A DNA stretch of 64,000 bases from JABWAJ01 sp046153985 (GCA_046153985.1 JBJXFD010000557.1:37211-101210), one strand, 5' to 3'; counted from the stretch's first letter, positions 52,893 to 61,985 are shown. Notes: a model not told the origin generated them from the sequence alone. Made by a program: numbers and translations.

Positions 52893-54365
52893 TTATTGAT
52901 TTGATGTAATAAAGCTAACTATGTTTTCAAAAGCAGGTACTTCCGATTTAAAAAAATACTGAGATGCATAAACGCTGGCGCGTTCATTGATTTCATTAAA
53001 TACCTGCGGCGATTTTATCATATTTCTTATTGTCAAGTCTAATTGTGTTCTGTCTGTGACATGAATAGTAGCGCCCATATCAATGAAATCCACCATTTGA
53101 AACTCTTCCATAAAATCCATCGTAATAACCGGCACTCCAATGCTCATAGCTTCAACGGCAACTGAAGAAGTGCCCGTCAGGAGTGCCGTTGCCCCTTGAA
53201 GCCACTGAAAGATAGATCGGGGAAATCCGGGCGATTCGTGGGCAATAATATTGATCCGATGGTTCTTGTGCTTGGCAAGTACTTCGTTGTAGTTTTCAAT
53301 CCGGTCTTTCCGATGCATTTTTATGACCCATTGGGCTTCTGGATAGTCAGCCGCAACCTCAAACAGGTTTTGTAAAATTAACTGAAAATGAGCATGTGAA
53401 GTGGCATGCCCCGGGCCTGACATGGCAATGATAAAATAAGGTCTTGAATCTGTAAGTGCAAAATTTTTCTTCAATGCCAAATGAATACTTTTTTGAATAT
53501 ATTCGAACTTATCTAAATAAGGCGCTCCCGTTACGATTAGCTGCTCTGCTGATACTCCTTTAGAAATTAAATCTTTTTTTGCAGCTTCGCCAAATAAAAA
53601 AAACTGATCAACAAGATGTATTGTATCTAAGGGTTCTCCAGTTATACTTCCATGCATAATACAATACGTAGGGATTTGTTTATCCCTGGCCAGTGAGGTT
53701 AATAAACGCCCCTCGTAAGTAATATCATAACCTGGTAAAACAGATACTGGCTTTAATTTTTCTAATATTTCGAGCAGTTGTCCACAAAGATTCCATGCAG
53801 GAGCGCCATGCACAAGCAGCAATCGCTGTATTGTTTCTAAAGGCAGATTTCCTGTATTAACTGGTTCAAAATCCAAGATTACTTTATTTTGTTGCGCGCA
53901 TAGTTTTTTATATTCATCGGCATGAGCAATTTTAAGTTTCCGGGGCAAATAGATTACAGGGTAGTCATTTTTTAGAACACGGAAAACGTTCATCCGGTTA
54001 GTCAGAATAAAAAATGGTTCTTCTTTTTTTGACAACGCCTCCCAAACCGGAGTGAACTGGAGGAGATGTGTAGGTTCTACAGGCAAAAATAGGATGGGGG
54101 GTATTCCTGAACGAGATTTTAAATTATTGCGATGAAAAAAATGATCTTTAATTTGCTTTAGTTTCCACTTTAAAGGCAATAATGCCATGCCTGTTCCTGA
54201 AGCTTTTGAAGCTTCTTTGTTTTCTTTTAAAGTTGATTCACGTAACAGTTCAAGATACAGCGGCGATATCGAAATCTGGAAAGGATTGTAAGCATGTTCT
54301 CTAAAGTAGGGTTCCGAGAACGCTACAAGATTTTTTAAATCGCGAAACAGTTCAAATCTGTTCAT
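52893..54365 (-). CDS. Probable GT-B transferase of unknown specificity
   Basis: 490 aa. No close family recognised. CIMHGSITGEPLDTIHLVDQ and LFGEAAKKDLISKGVSAEQL are like the linker of CDP-glycerol glycerophosphotransferase or capsule GT-B proteins, YFIIAMSGPGHATSHAHF and WVIKMHRKD follow, and LLTGTSSVAVEAMSIGVPVI is the donor-site motif. It shares this general layout with the AT-rich gene at 37955 but no close similarity. It could be the transferase for the second nonulosonic acid. Confidence 0.6.
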   Translation of the reverse strand: MNRFELFRDLKNLVAFSEPYFREHAYNPFQISISPLYLELLRESTLKENKEASKASGTGMALLPLKWKLKQIKDHFFHRNNLKSRSGIPPILFLPVEPTHLLQFTPVWEALSKKEEPFFILTNRMNVFRVLKNDYPVIYLPRKLKIAHADEYKKLCAQQNKVILDFEPVNTGNLPLETIQRLLLVHGAPAWNLCGQLLEILEKLKPVSVLPGYDITYEGRLLTSLARDKQIPTYCIMHGSITGEPLDTIHLVDQFFLFGEAAKKDLISKGVSAEQLIVTGAPYLDKFEYIQKSIHLALKKNFALTDSRPYFIIAMSGPGHATSHAHFQLILQNLFEVAADYPEAQWVIKMHRKDRIENYNEVLAKHKNHRINIIAHESPGFPRSIFQWLQGATALLTGTSSVAVEAMSIGVPVITMDFMEEFQMVDFIDMGATIHVTDRTQLDLTIRNMIKSPQVFNEINERASVYASQYFFKSEVPAFENIVSFITSNQ

Positions 54366-54390
54366 GCAAACAAAACATTCGCGTTCATCA

Positions 54391-55023
54391 TCACTTCAAA
54401 AACTCTTTGAACAACTTTAGTCCTACTTCTCCGCTTTTCTCAGGGTGAAATTGGGTTCCCCATACATTTTCATACCTTGCTGCCGAACAAAAATGGGAAT
54501 CACCAAAGGGACTTAGAGTCAATATATCCGACATTGATGACGGCACAGCATAATAAGAATGTACAAAATACATGTATGCCCCCTGCGCTGTTGCTTTTAG
54601 AAAGGTTTGTTCCCAGGGAATTTCAGCAGGCTCGATTCGGGTCCAGGCAACATGCGGTATTTTATTGAGGCTTCCGTCTCTTTGCTGCTCCGGAAATTTC
54701 ACCACTTTCCCCTGAATTAATCCCAATCCGGAGGTAAGTCGCATTTCTTCGCTTCTTTCAAACAGCATTTGCATGCCCAAGCATACGCCAAGCAAGGTTT
54801 TTCCGCTTTTAACAAATTCCCGGATGGCTTGTACCATATCGCGTTTTTCCAATTCTTGCATCCCATCCGGGAAAGCGCCTACTCCCGGCAAAACAAGCTT
54901 TTCTGCCTGAAGAATTTGTTCAGGGTTAGATGCAATCAAAACCACTGCACCATTTTTTTCCAGGGCACGCTGCATACTCAACAAATTGCCCATTCCGTAG
55001 TCAATAATGCTGACACTTTTCAT
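54391..55023 (-). CDS. hisH: HisH-like glutamine amidotransferase
   Basis: 210 aa. Class I glutaminase: IIDYGMGNLLSMQRAL, GVCLGMQMLFE with nucleophile C81, and FHPEKSGEVG with the catalytic His-Glu. In surface-glycan clusters HisH and HisF pair with a WbpG-type amidotransferase to deliver ammonia for acetamidino groups. That context, not histidine synthesis, applies here: no other his gene is present. Overlaps the hisF gene by 4 bp. Confidence 0.88.
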   Translation of the reverse strand: MKSVSIIDYGMGNLLSMQRALEKNGAVVLIASNPEQILQAEKLVLPGVGAFPDGMQELEKRDMVQAIREFVKSGKTLLGVCLGMQMLFERSEEMRLTSGLGLIQGKVVKFPEQQRDGSLNKIPHVAWTRIEPAEIPWEQTFLKATAQGAYMYFVHSYYAVPSSMSDILTLSPFGDSHFCSAARYENVWGTQFHPEKSGEVGLKLFKEFLK

Positions 55024-55778
55024 ACGTTCCTGACGGGGATTTGGTGGTGAATGGCCTGATCCCGAATTTCCCCTATCCGCACATGTTCGTAGTGCAGTGC
55101 ACGGGCGATTGCGACTGCATCGGCGCCTGCCTGAACAGAACTAATGAAATCGGCCGGCTTCGAGAATCCGCCACAGGCGATGACGGGCACATTGACGGCC
55201 GAAGAAACCAACCCAATCAATTCCAGGTCCATTCCTTTCATCGTACCTTCCCGATCTACAGAAGTAAGCAGGATTTCTCCAGCGCCTCGTTCTACAGCCT
55301 CTTTTGCCCAAACTGTTACTTCGGTATCGGTGTATTCTCTTGCCGAATCGTAACAGACCATGAATTTCCCCTCGTTATTTTTTTTCGCCTGGATGGAAAT
55401 GACCATACATTGTACGCCAAAGCGGTTGGCAATTTCCGTGATCAATTCAGGCCTTTTAAAAGCAGCGGTATTTACGGCAATTTTATCCGCCCCACAACGG
55501 AGTATTTCATACGCGTCCTCTACCGATTTGATGCCCCCTCCAGCCGTAATCGGAACAAAAGCATCGGCTGTGGTCTGTTTGATGATTTCCTTAATGTGGT
55601 TGCGGCTGTATAAGCTCGCTACCGCGTCAACATAAATAATTTCATCAATGCCTTCGTGGTAATATCTACGGCAATAATCATTTGGATTGCCCAAAAATCT
55701 CCAGCCTTCCAGGTGGATGCCTTTGATCAAGCGGTCACCTTTCACATCCAATCTGGCTATAATCCGCTTGGCGGTCAA
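55020..55778 (-). CDS. hisF: HisF-like cyclase subunit of polysaccharide type
   Basis: 252 aa from a TTG start. TIM-barrel with IARLDVKGDRLIKG near the N-terminus, FVPITAGGGIKSVEDAYEIL and VIACGGFSKPADFISSVQAG. The TTG at 55778 gives the usual N-terminus (TAKRIIARLD). ATGs at 55853 and 55832 would add 18-25 residues of unrelated sequence and overlap the amidotransferase gene. Works with the HisH-like protein, probably channelling ammonia to the amidotransferase at 55805. The N-terminal Asp and the barrel glycines are intact. Confidence 0.85.
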   Translation of the reverse strand: MTAKRIIARLDVKGDRLIKGIHLEGWRFLGNPNDYCRRYYHEGIDEIIYVDAVASLYSRNHIKEIIKQTTADAFVPITAGGGIKSVEDAYEILRCGADKIAVNTAAFKRPELITEIANRFGVQCMVISIQAKKNNEGKFMVCYDSAREYTDTEVTVWAKEAVERGAGEILLTSVDREGTMKGMDLELIGLVSSAVNVPVIACGGFSKPADFISSVQAGADAVAIARALHYEHVRIGEIRDQAIHHQIPVRNV

Positions 55779-55804
55779 GCTCCCTGATCCGTTTGGGGAC
55801 AAGG

Positions 55805-57013
55805 CTATTCTACTTTGTGTTTCAGCACCCATTCCCCTGATTTCTTTTCCCACAGATGTGGCGAGCGAGCACCATCAATCACCTCCCAATAGCGATCTTC
55901 CGTAATGCCGGTGTAGTTTAAAAAATCCTGAAAATATTTTTGCGGGAATTCGCCATCGTATTTGTTCATCAACTCCACCCCTTCTTCGCGGGTAATAAAT
56001 CCGTCGCGAATGTCGCGGCAGGCATCATTCATAGCGCGGCCCTGGCCAAATTTAATGTACATGGTATAATAATGCTGGCCGTCTACTTTGTCGTCTAAAC
56101 TGGCAAATTTAGAATAAGTGCCTTCGCTCCGCCCATCGGGGTTTGATTGAAAATTCGAGTGTTCCATTGCATAGTAGTAGTTTTCCTGGGGGGACCAATT
56201 GTAGTAGTAACTGAAGTAATGCACCTCAATTCCTGCCTTGCGGATTGGATCAGCCAACAAAGGCTTGTAAAGAAATAGCTCATTATCGGGAATGCCATAT
56301 TGGTGCAGGTCCTTGATGGGTACCCCGCCAAAATACAGGTCATCTTCATCGCTTTCACGCGTGAAGTGTTCAATATTCATCAAGGGACTATAGTTTTCGC
56401 CGATTTTATTGTGGGCTTCCGCTTGATTTTCTCCATACATAATTAATTGTACCCCAAATTGGAGTGCCATTCTTGGCGCTACGTTTTTTTGCCCGATAAT
56501 GAAAGGTTGAAATGGGTTGACTAAATTTTCAAAAGCAAGTTTCGTCAATATTCCATGTACCTTTCCATTCGGCGTTATGAGGATATTGTCAAAACCCGCG
56601 TCAACCATGCTCTGAAAGTTACTCCAGCCGATGTCTGTGTAACGGTGCGGCGCCCAAGTCACCGTTAGCGGATTCATTCCGTATTTATGCTTCAATTGAT
56701 GGGCGACCAAAAAACTATCTTTTCCTCCACTTGAAGGTACAATGACATCGTACCTGCCGTCATTTCTTCTGAACCGGTCACAAAGTTCTTTTAGTTGGCG
56801 CTCCCGGTCAGCCCATTCTATTTTTTTCTTTTCTTCGAACCACCTGCAGGCATCGCAAACGCCATCTTCCCCAAAACCCACCGTATCAATCCGGGTATCT
56901 TTTTTTACAAATTCTCTTGAGGTATTTGGTCTTTGGTTGTTAATGACACAACGTTTGCAAAAAATTACTTTTTCCGGTAATCCGTGAAGCGTTTTAAGAT
57001 GGAGCCCGCTCAT
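55805..57013 (-). CDS. N-acetyl sugar amidotransferase (WbpG/PseA-like)
   Basis: 402 aa from the start at 57013. PP-loop ATP pyrophosphatase: FCKRCVINNQRPNTS (18-32) and VCDACRWFEEKK supply paired cysteines for a metal; VPSSGGKDSFLVAHQLK is the PP-loop. With HisH and HisF these enzymes convert an acetamido into an acetamidino group. The ATG at 57013 (MSGLHLKTL) is preferred over that at 57085, which lies inside a perfect palindrome. The product is probably an amidino-bearing nonulosonic acid or its precursor. Confidence 0.87.
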   Translation of the reverse strand: MSGLHLKTLHGLPEKVIFCKRCVINNQRPNTSREFVKKDTRIDTVGFGEDGVCDACRWFEEKKKIEWADRERQLKELCDRFRRNDGRYDVIVPSSGGKDSFLVAHQLKHKYGMNPLTVTWAPHRYTDIGWSNFQSMVDAGFDNILITPNGKVHGILTKLAFENLVNPFQPFIIGQKNVAPRMALQFGVQLIMYGENQAEAHNKIGENYSPLMNIEHFTRESDEDDLYFGGVPIKDLHQYGIPDNELFLYKPLLADPIRKAGIEVHYFSYYYNWSPQENYYYAMEHSNFQSNPDGRSEGTYSKFASLDDKVDGQHYYTMYIKFGQGRAMNDACRDIRDGFITREEGVELMNKYDGEFPQKYFQDFLNYTGITEDRYWEVIDGARSPHLWEKKSGEWVLKHKVE

Positions 57014-57061
57014 GCAGTCAAATTTATATGTAGTGAAGAATTCATTAGTTCCCGGCAAACG

Positions 57062-57112
57062 ATAACCTATTAAGAGCATGTTCAAAATTTGAACATGCTC
57101 TTAATAGGTTAT
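57062..57112. repeat. Perfect 51-bp palindrome at an operon junction
   Basis: Arms 57062-57086 and 57088-57112 are exact reverse complements around a single base. The outer part reads ATAACCTATTAAGAGCATGT. The palindrome covers the last codons and stop of the NeuC-like gene (minus strand) and reaches 49 bp before the chosen start of the amidotransferase gene. A T-run follows only on the plus strand, opposite to transcription, so it is not a classical terminator of this operon. Confidence 0.9.
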
Positions 57113-58261
57113 TTTTTTATTAATAGAAGGTTGAACTTCAGCCAGCAAGTCTGCAATTTTCAAGCCTGCTTTCCCGTCTCCGAAGATAGAATCCGGAGGA
57201 TATCGTCCATGGCTCAGTTGGTGCTCAACCATTGCAAAAATAGATGTTCTTTGATAGTCAACATCCACCACATTATGCCCTCTTTCCCGTCCATTTTGAC
57301 GGCTTCCAATATTGACAACCGGCACGCCAAGGTAAGCGCACTCCCGGATACCTACACTGGAATTTCCGATCAGGCATTGGCTGTTGTACAAAAGCCGAAG
57401 AAAATCTTCAGGTTCCATGTTTTTAAAAAAATGAATATTTTTCGGCTGTTCTAATTCCCTGAATGACCGGATCGCGTTTGAAGTGCCATCCGCTCCGGCA
57501 TCAACATTCGGCCAAAAAAAGAAGGTAGGAATATTCAGGGCCTGAATGGCGTAAAGGGTTTCATTCATTTGAGCACGTGATTGCCCGAATTCGGTGGTTA
57601 CGGGGTGTTGCATAGCAATTATATAGCCGTTAGAAATATCCATTGCTTCCCCTACCCCGCCATATTTTCCAAAAGGATCGAAATTCAATAAAGGGTCAAT
57701 CATGATTTCATGCGCAAGGTCAATCGAAGGGCACCCCGTAATAAATACCGTTTCTTCCGCTTCCCCCATTTTAATTACCCGTTTTGCTGCGTCAGGAGAC
57801 GCTACAAAGTGAAGGTCAGAAAGCTTGGTAATCGCATGCCTTACCTTTTCATCAATATTCCCGGTGACTTCACCTCCCTGGATATGCGCCAAAGGAATAT
57901 TCATATACGCTGCTGAAATGGCCGTTGCCATCGTCTCAAACCGGTCGGCAACCGTAACCACAATATCCGGTTTAATGTTGTCGAATACGGTAGACAACTC
58001 CAGGATGCCAATACCGGTTGTTTTTGCAGCAGCCGTGAGGTTTTCGCCTTCCAGGACATTAAATACCTTGGCCGTAATTTTAAAGCCATCTCTTTCGATG
58101 TAATTAACTGCAGACCCATACCGATCCAACAAAGCTGAAGCGGTTACCACCAATTGTAATTCCAGATCAGGGTGTTCCTGAATCGCTTTCAGGGCTGTTT
58201 TGACCCGACTGTAAGAGGGCCTGGCTGTGACCACCACACATATTTTTCTTTTTTCAGGCAT
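57101..58261 (-). CDS. UDP-GlcNAc 2-epimerase, hydrolysing (NeuC/LegG type)
   Basis: 386 aa. Releases ManNAc (NeuC) or the corresponding diacetamido-trideoxy sugar (LegG) from the UDP-sugar. KICVVVTARPSYSRVKTAL, VTVADRFETMATAISAAY, HIQGGEVTGNIDEKVRHAI and ITGCPSIDL are family motifs. It overlaps the synthase gene by 8 bp. No LegB or LegC gene is beside it, so Neu5Ac-type and Leg-type products cannot be told apart. The last codons lie in the 57062-57112 palindrome. Confidence 0.88.
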   Translation of the reverse strand: MPEKRKICVVVTARPSYSRVKTALKAIQEHPDLELQLVVTASALLDRYGSAVNYIERDGFKITAKVFNVLEGENLTAAAKTTGIGILELSTVFDNIKPDIVVTVADRFETMATAISAAYMNIPLAHIQGGEVTGNIDEKVRHAITKLSDLHFVASPDAAKRVIKMGEAEETVFITGCPSIDLAHEIMIDPLLNFDPFGKYGGVGEAMDISNGYIIAMQHPVTTEFGQSRAQMNETLYAIQALNIPTFFFWPNVDAGADGTSNAIRSFRELEQPKNIHFFKNMEPEDFLRLLYNSQCLIGNSSVGIRECAYLGVPVVNIGSRQNGRERGHNVVDVDYQRTSIFAMVEHQLSHGRYPPDSIFGDGKAGLKIADLLAEVQPSINKKITY

Positions 58262-59258
58262 CCATACTATCTTCGGTCAGAAAATCCCAGGCTGCTAAAG
58301 CCCGGTTTAATTTTTTTCCAATTACCCCCTGAAATGAAGTGGCGGAAATGCCATATCCTTTGGGTTTTTTGGCTTCTAAGTCTGCTTTGGAAATGATATG
58401 CCCGACAGGCAGGTCTTTGTTCACCGCTAAGGATTTTTCAAAGATATTTTTTAAGGTACCAAAACTTGTATTGTCTGTTTTATCCACCGGTGTAGCCAGC
58501 GCAGTTTGAATCTGCCGGACGCCCATGACCAATTGTTTGATCTGATCAATGGTCAGTGAAGCAGCCGCATCCGGGCCGAACATGCGTTTGTCAAACACGG
58601 CGTGAAATTCCAGGACTTCGGCGCCCAATGCAGTGGCGGCAAGGCCGGCATAAATATCCCCCGAATGATCAGAAAAACCCACCGGCAATCCGTAGCGTTT
58701 TTTGAGCTCAGGCAGGACATTTAAGCCCCATTGCGCTGGTTGGGTCGGGTAGGCCGTTGTGCATTGCAGTAAGGTCAGCGCATTCCCGAACGGCTTTAAA
58801 AAAGCAATGGTTTGATCCAATTCCTCCCAATTGCTCATGCCCGAAGACACCAGCATGGGTTTTCCGGTTTGCGCAATTTTTTCGAGCATCAAAAAATTAC
58901 TGACTTCGCCGGAACCGATTTTATAGCGCTGCACCCCTACCCTTTCCAATAAATCCACCGCAGCATTGCTAAACGGTGATGAAATGAATTCCAGTCCTTT
59001 TTCTTCGCAGTGTTGCTTTAATCCAACCCATTGATCCAGCGTAAATTCCATCCGTTGCCAGTAGTCGTATCGGGTGTCGTCTTCGTAACTGAATTTCACT
59101 CGAAATGGCTCATAGGTACTGCTTTCCGCGTGGGCGATATGGGTTTGAAATTTCACAGCATCCACCCCCGCTTCTGCTAAGGCGTCAATGTAACTGTGGG
59201 CGATGCCGAGGCTGCCTTCGTGGGCTTGGGCGATTTCAGCGATGAGGAAGAACAACAT
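58254..59258 (-). CDS. N-acetylneuraminate/legionaminate synthase family protein
   Basis: 334 aa. Condenses a hexosamine-derived sugar with phosphoenolpyruvate. LIAEIAQAHEGS (5-16), VKFQTHIAHAESS, LISSPFSNAAVDLL-like FISSPFSNAAVDLLE, GSGEVSNFLMLE and GFSDHSGDIYAGLA follow the NeuB pattern; the C-terminal SAF domain is present (LEAKKPKGYGISATSFQGVI). The sequence differs clearly from the PseI enzyme, so the locus has two nonulosonic acid synthases. Confidence 0.88.
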   Translation of the reverse strand: MLFFLIAEIAQAHEGSLGIAHSYIDALAEAGVDAVKFQTHIAHAESSTYEPFRVKFSYEDDTRYDYWQRMEFTLDQWVGLKQHCEEKGLEFISSPFSNAAVDLLERVGVQRYKIGSGEVSNFLMLEKIAQTGKPMLVSSGMSNWEELDQTIAFLKPFGNALTLLQCTTAYPTQPAQWGLNVLPELKKRYGLPVGFSDHSGDIYAGLAATALGAEVLEFHAVFDKRMFGPDAAASLTIDQIKQLVMGVRQIQTALATPVDKTDNTSFGTLKNIFEKSLAVNKDLPVGHIISKADLEAKKPKGYGISATSFQGVIGKKLNRALAAWDFLTEDSMDA

Positions 59259-59282
59259 TAAAATAACTCTAAGGTTAAAGTC

Positions 59283-61631
59283 TTATTTATTTTTTTTCCC
59301 ATCCTCCTCATAATACCCGTACCCATATCCGTACCCATATCCGTACCCGTATCCATACCCTCGACCCGCCTTAATTCCGTTAAAAATCAACGCCGCGTGG
59401 TGGACTTTGCCTTCCTGGTGCAATTCCTCCAATTTGCGCAGCAGCGCTTTTTTGGTTTGCCCGTGGCGAACCACAAACAGGGTGCGGTCGGCCAAAGGCG
59501 ACAGCATCAAGGCGTCGCTAACGAGGCCGAGTGGCGGCGAGTCAATGATCAGGTAGTCGAAATGGGCGCGCAGGTACTCAAAAAGTCGGGGCATTCGGTC
59601 GCTTTGGATCAGCTCGGCGGGGTTGGGCGGAATGGGGCCGCTGGAGATGTGCCAGAGGAACGGATGCACGCCGGATTCCTGCACGATGTCCGCTTCGGTG
59701 GCTTCGCCAATGAGGTATTGGCTGATGCCTTTGTGGACGACGCCTTCGCGACCTAAGTAGCGGCCAAGTTTGGGTTTGCGCATGTCCAAGCCGATGACCA
59801 CGGTTTTTTTGCTGGAGAGTGCCATGCTCATGCCGAGGTTCAGGGTAATAAAACTTTTGCCTTCGCCGCTGAGTCCTGAGGTGATCAAATAAGCCTGACA
59901 GCCTTCGCCGGTGCGACCAAATTCGAGGTTGGCGCGCAGCAGGCGGAACATTTCCGCAATGGCCGAGCGGCTGCCGGGTTTCACCACGAGGTGTTCGCCC
60001 GATTTGCTGAAGCCGATGGTTCCAAAAATGGGGACCGATGAAATGGCTTTAAGGTCTTCTTCGCTCTGCAGGGTATCGTTGAGCAGGTCGCGTAGCAGAA
60101 TCAGGCCGGCGGGCAGGCCAAGCCCAAGCATAAATGCAATAGTATAAATTAGCTGCGATTTGGGTTCTACCGGGTTATTGTTGCTTTTGGCTGCGTCAAT
60201 CAGTCGGGAATTGGGGGTGGTGATGGCCAACGACAGCGCCGTTTCTTCCCGTTTTTCGAGGAGGTAGAGGTAGAGGCTTTCTTTGATGCGCTGCTGGCGG
60301 GTGATTTCCAGCAGTTCGCGTTCTTTGCGGGGTAAAGCGCGCACCTGACCGCGGAACTGTCCGGCGCGTGTCGTCAGGTTTTTGATGGCAATATCTGTCT
60401 CGCGTTCGAGTTGTTCCACGCTATTCAGGATGTTTTCCCGGGTGCTGAGCAATATGGCGGTTTGGCGGTTCAGGTCGGGGTGTTGGTCGCCGGCGCTGCG
60501 CAGGAGGCGTTCGCGTTCGAGCAATAAGGTATTGTATTTTTCAATCTGGCTATTGAGGGCTGCATTTGGGAGCGACAGGTTGGCGGGCAACAATTCAAAT
60601 TTCCCCTGGCTGTTGCGGAGGTATTCTTTGACGTAGCGGATGATGCTGCGCTCGATCTCTAAGTTGCTTCGTTCTTTTTCGTAGGCATTGATTTCACTTA
60701 CCAATTGGGTGCCGTCGCCTGCATTTTGGCTGACGATTTCATTCTCCCGTTTGTAGGCTTCCACATCTTTTTCCACGAATTCCAGTTCGCCGGTCAGCAG
60801 CGCCAAGCGCTCCCCGATGAAGTCGAGGGTATTGGCCGAAATTTTGTTTTTGTCTTCGATGGCGGCGGCGTTGTACACCACGATCAGGGTGTTCAGGATG
60901 TCCGCTGCTTTTTCGGGTACGCGGTCTTTTAAGCTGAGTTCCAGCACGCTGGCCCATTCGGCCACCGGCTTGATGTCTACTGCGTTGGCGTAGCCCTGGG
61001 CGATGCCTTCGAGGTCGCGGGAGCTGATTTGAATTTGTCCTGTAAAAGGATATTCCGGGGATTTGCGGATGACGAAAGCCTGTCCTCTCCGAACGATGGG
61101 CAGGTTGTAGGCGTATACCTGGCCGCTGTCGCCTTCTACTATTCGGAAGCGGTTGTCGTCCACCGGTTCCAGCAGCAAGCTACCCGAAAAAGGCTTTTCT
61201 GAAAGCGAGTCTATTTTTTCAAGCACCACTGGCGTTGCTTTGTAGACTTCGGAATCGCGCACCCGGCCTTTGCTGATGTAGGCGACGTCTAAACCCAACT
61301 GGCGGGCCACCTCCAGCATGAGGGTGCGAGATTTCAGGATCTGGATTTCGTTCTGGATGTTTTTGGAAGCGCCACCGAGGCCGAGTTCCTGCAACAACTG
61401 GTCTTCGGTTCCTGCTTCCCCTGTTGCTGCCGGGTCTTTGATCAGGATGGTGCTTTTGGTCAGGTATTGGGGGATGGCGTAGCGCAGGTAGAGCCAGGCG
61501 CCGGCCATGGCGAGCACCAGCCCGATAAGGTAGAGCCACCAGTAGTGGAGGATGTATTTGAAGAGAAACGCCCGGAGGTCGAAGGGTTTTTCTTCAAATT
61601 CGTTTGTTTGTGTGTGTGGGAAGTCTTGCAT
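59283..61631 (-). CDS. wzc: Polysaccharide co-polymerase and tyrosine autokinase (Wzc-like)
   Basis: 782 aa. Controls polymerisation and export together with Wza. Two membrane segments flank a large periplasmic coiled-coil region; GNVR-type sequence precedes the second helix. The cytoplasmic BY-kinase has SGLSGEGKSFITLNLG (Walker A), VVIGLDMRKPKLG (A') and YLIIDSPPLGLVSDAL (B). The C-terminus is eight Gly-Tyr units plus one Tyr, then EEDGKKNK, an extreme tyrosine cluster for autophosphorylation. The ATG at 61631 is preferred; the one at 61724 starts in TCAAATCCTC-type repeat sequence. No Wzb-type phosphatase is seen. Confidence 0.9.
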   Translation of the reverse strand: MQDFPHTQTNEFEEKPFDLRAFLFKYILHYWWLYLIGLVLAMAGAWLYLRYAIPQYLTKSTILIKDPAATGEAGTEDQLLQELGLGGASKNIQNEIQILKSRTLMLEVARQLGLDVAYISKGRVRDSEVYKATPVVLEKIDSLSEKPFSGSLLLEPVDDNRFRIVEGDSGQVYAYNLPIVRRGQAFVIRKSPEYPFTGQIQISSRDLEGIAQGYANAVDIKPVAEWASVLELSLKDRVPEKAADILNTLIVVYNAAAIEDKNKISANTLDFIGERLALLTGELEFVEKDVEAYKRENEIVSQNAGDGTQLVSEINAYEKERSNLEIERSIIRYVKEYLRNSQGKFELLPANLSLPNAALNSQIEKYNTLLLERERLLRSAGDQHPDLNRQTAILLSTRENILNSVEQLERETDIAIKNLTTRAGQFRGQVRALPRKERELLEITRQQRIKESLYLYLLEKREETALSLAITTPNSRLIDAAKSNNNPVEPKSQLIYTIAFMLGLGLPAGLILLRDLLNDTLQSEEDLKAISSVPIFGTIGFSKSGEHLVVKPGSRSAIAEMFRLLRANLEFGRTGEGCQAYLITSGLSGEGKSFITLNLGMSMALSSKKTVVIGLDMRKPKLGRYLGREGVVHKGISQYLIGEATEADIVQESGVHPFLWHISSGPIPPNPAELIQSDRMPRLFEYLRAHFDYLIIDSPPLGLVSDALMLSPLADRTLFVVRHGQTKKALLRKLEELHQEGKVHHAALIFNGIKAGRGYGYGYGYGYGYGYGYYEEDGKKNK

Positions 61632-61720
61632 AGTATGTTGTGTGGAACTGAGGAGTTGGTTATTTGAGGGGTCGAAGTTGAGGATTTGAGGAGTTGAGGA
61701 TTTGAGGATTTGAGGGGTCG

Positions 61721-61895
61721 GCATAACGCATCATGTTTGTCATTCCCGTCAGGGAATCTGCGACACCGCGCCGGTTGTTCATGTATTTATTGATGCTTGG
61801 GGGAAGGGCTATCATATTAAGATTGTCTTCGAAGATATGTACGGGTCCTATCAAAAGCCTTTCTCCTGTCGCAGATTCCCTGCGGGAATGACAAA
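61721..61895. repeat. Intergenic palindromic repeat, copy A
   Basis: Begins GCATAACGCATCAT, then a terminal repeat TTTGTCATTCCCGTCAGGGA (61736 on), and ends with its inverted counterpart (61869-61895, CAGATTCCCTGCGGGAATGA). The inner about 105 bp contains TGCTTGGGGGAAGGGCTATC. Lies in the leader of wzc (minus strand). No coding capacity. Confidence 0.85.
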
Positions 61896-61985
61896 CCAAC
61901 AAGAGAAAACAAACCTTCGGAATCACAAGCATGGAGGGTAAACGCTTCATGGTTGTCATTCCCGCTACCAGTGTGCTGCTGCAGT

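Noticed and set aside
54391..55778. Histidine biosynthesis genes
   Set aside because: Only HisH and HisF are present, beside a sugar amidotransferase; this is the known arrangement for acetamidino sugars.
57062..57112. Rho-independent terminator for the nonulosonic acid operon
   Set aside because: The T-run follows the stem only on the plus strand, while all surrounding genes are on the minus strand.
57089..57454. Plus-strand open frame of 121 codons
   Set aside because: Its start lies in the perfect palindrome and mirrors the upstream frame of the opposite strand; the rest is antisense to the NeuC-like gene, whose motifs are intact.
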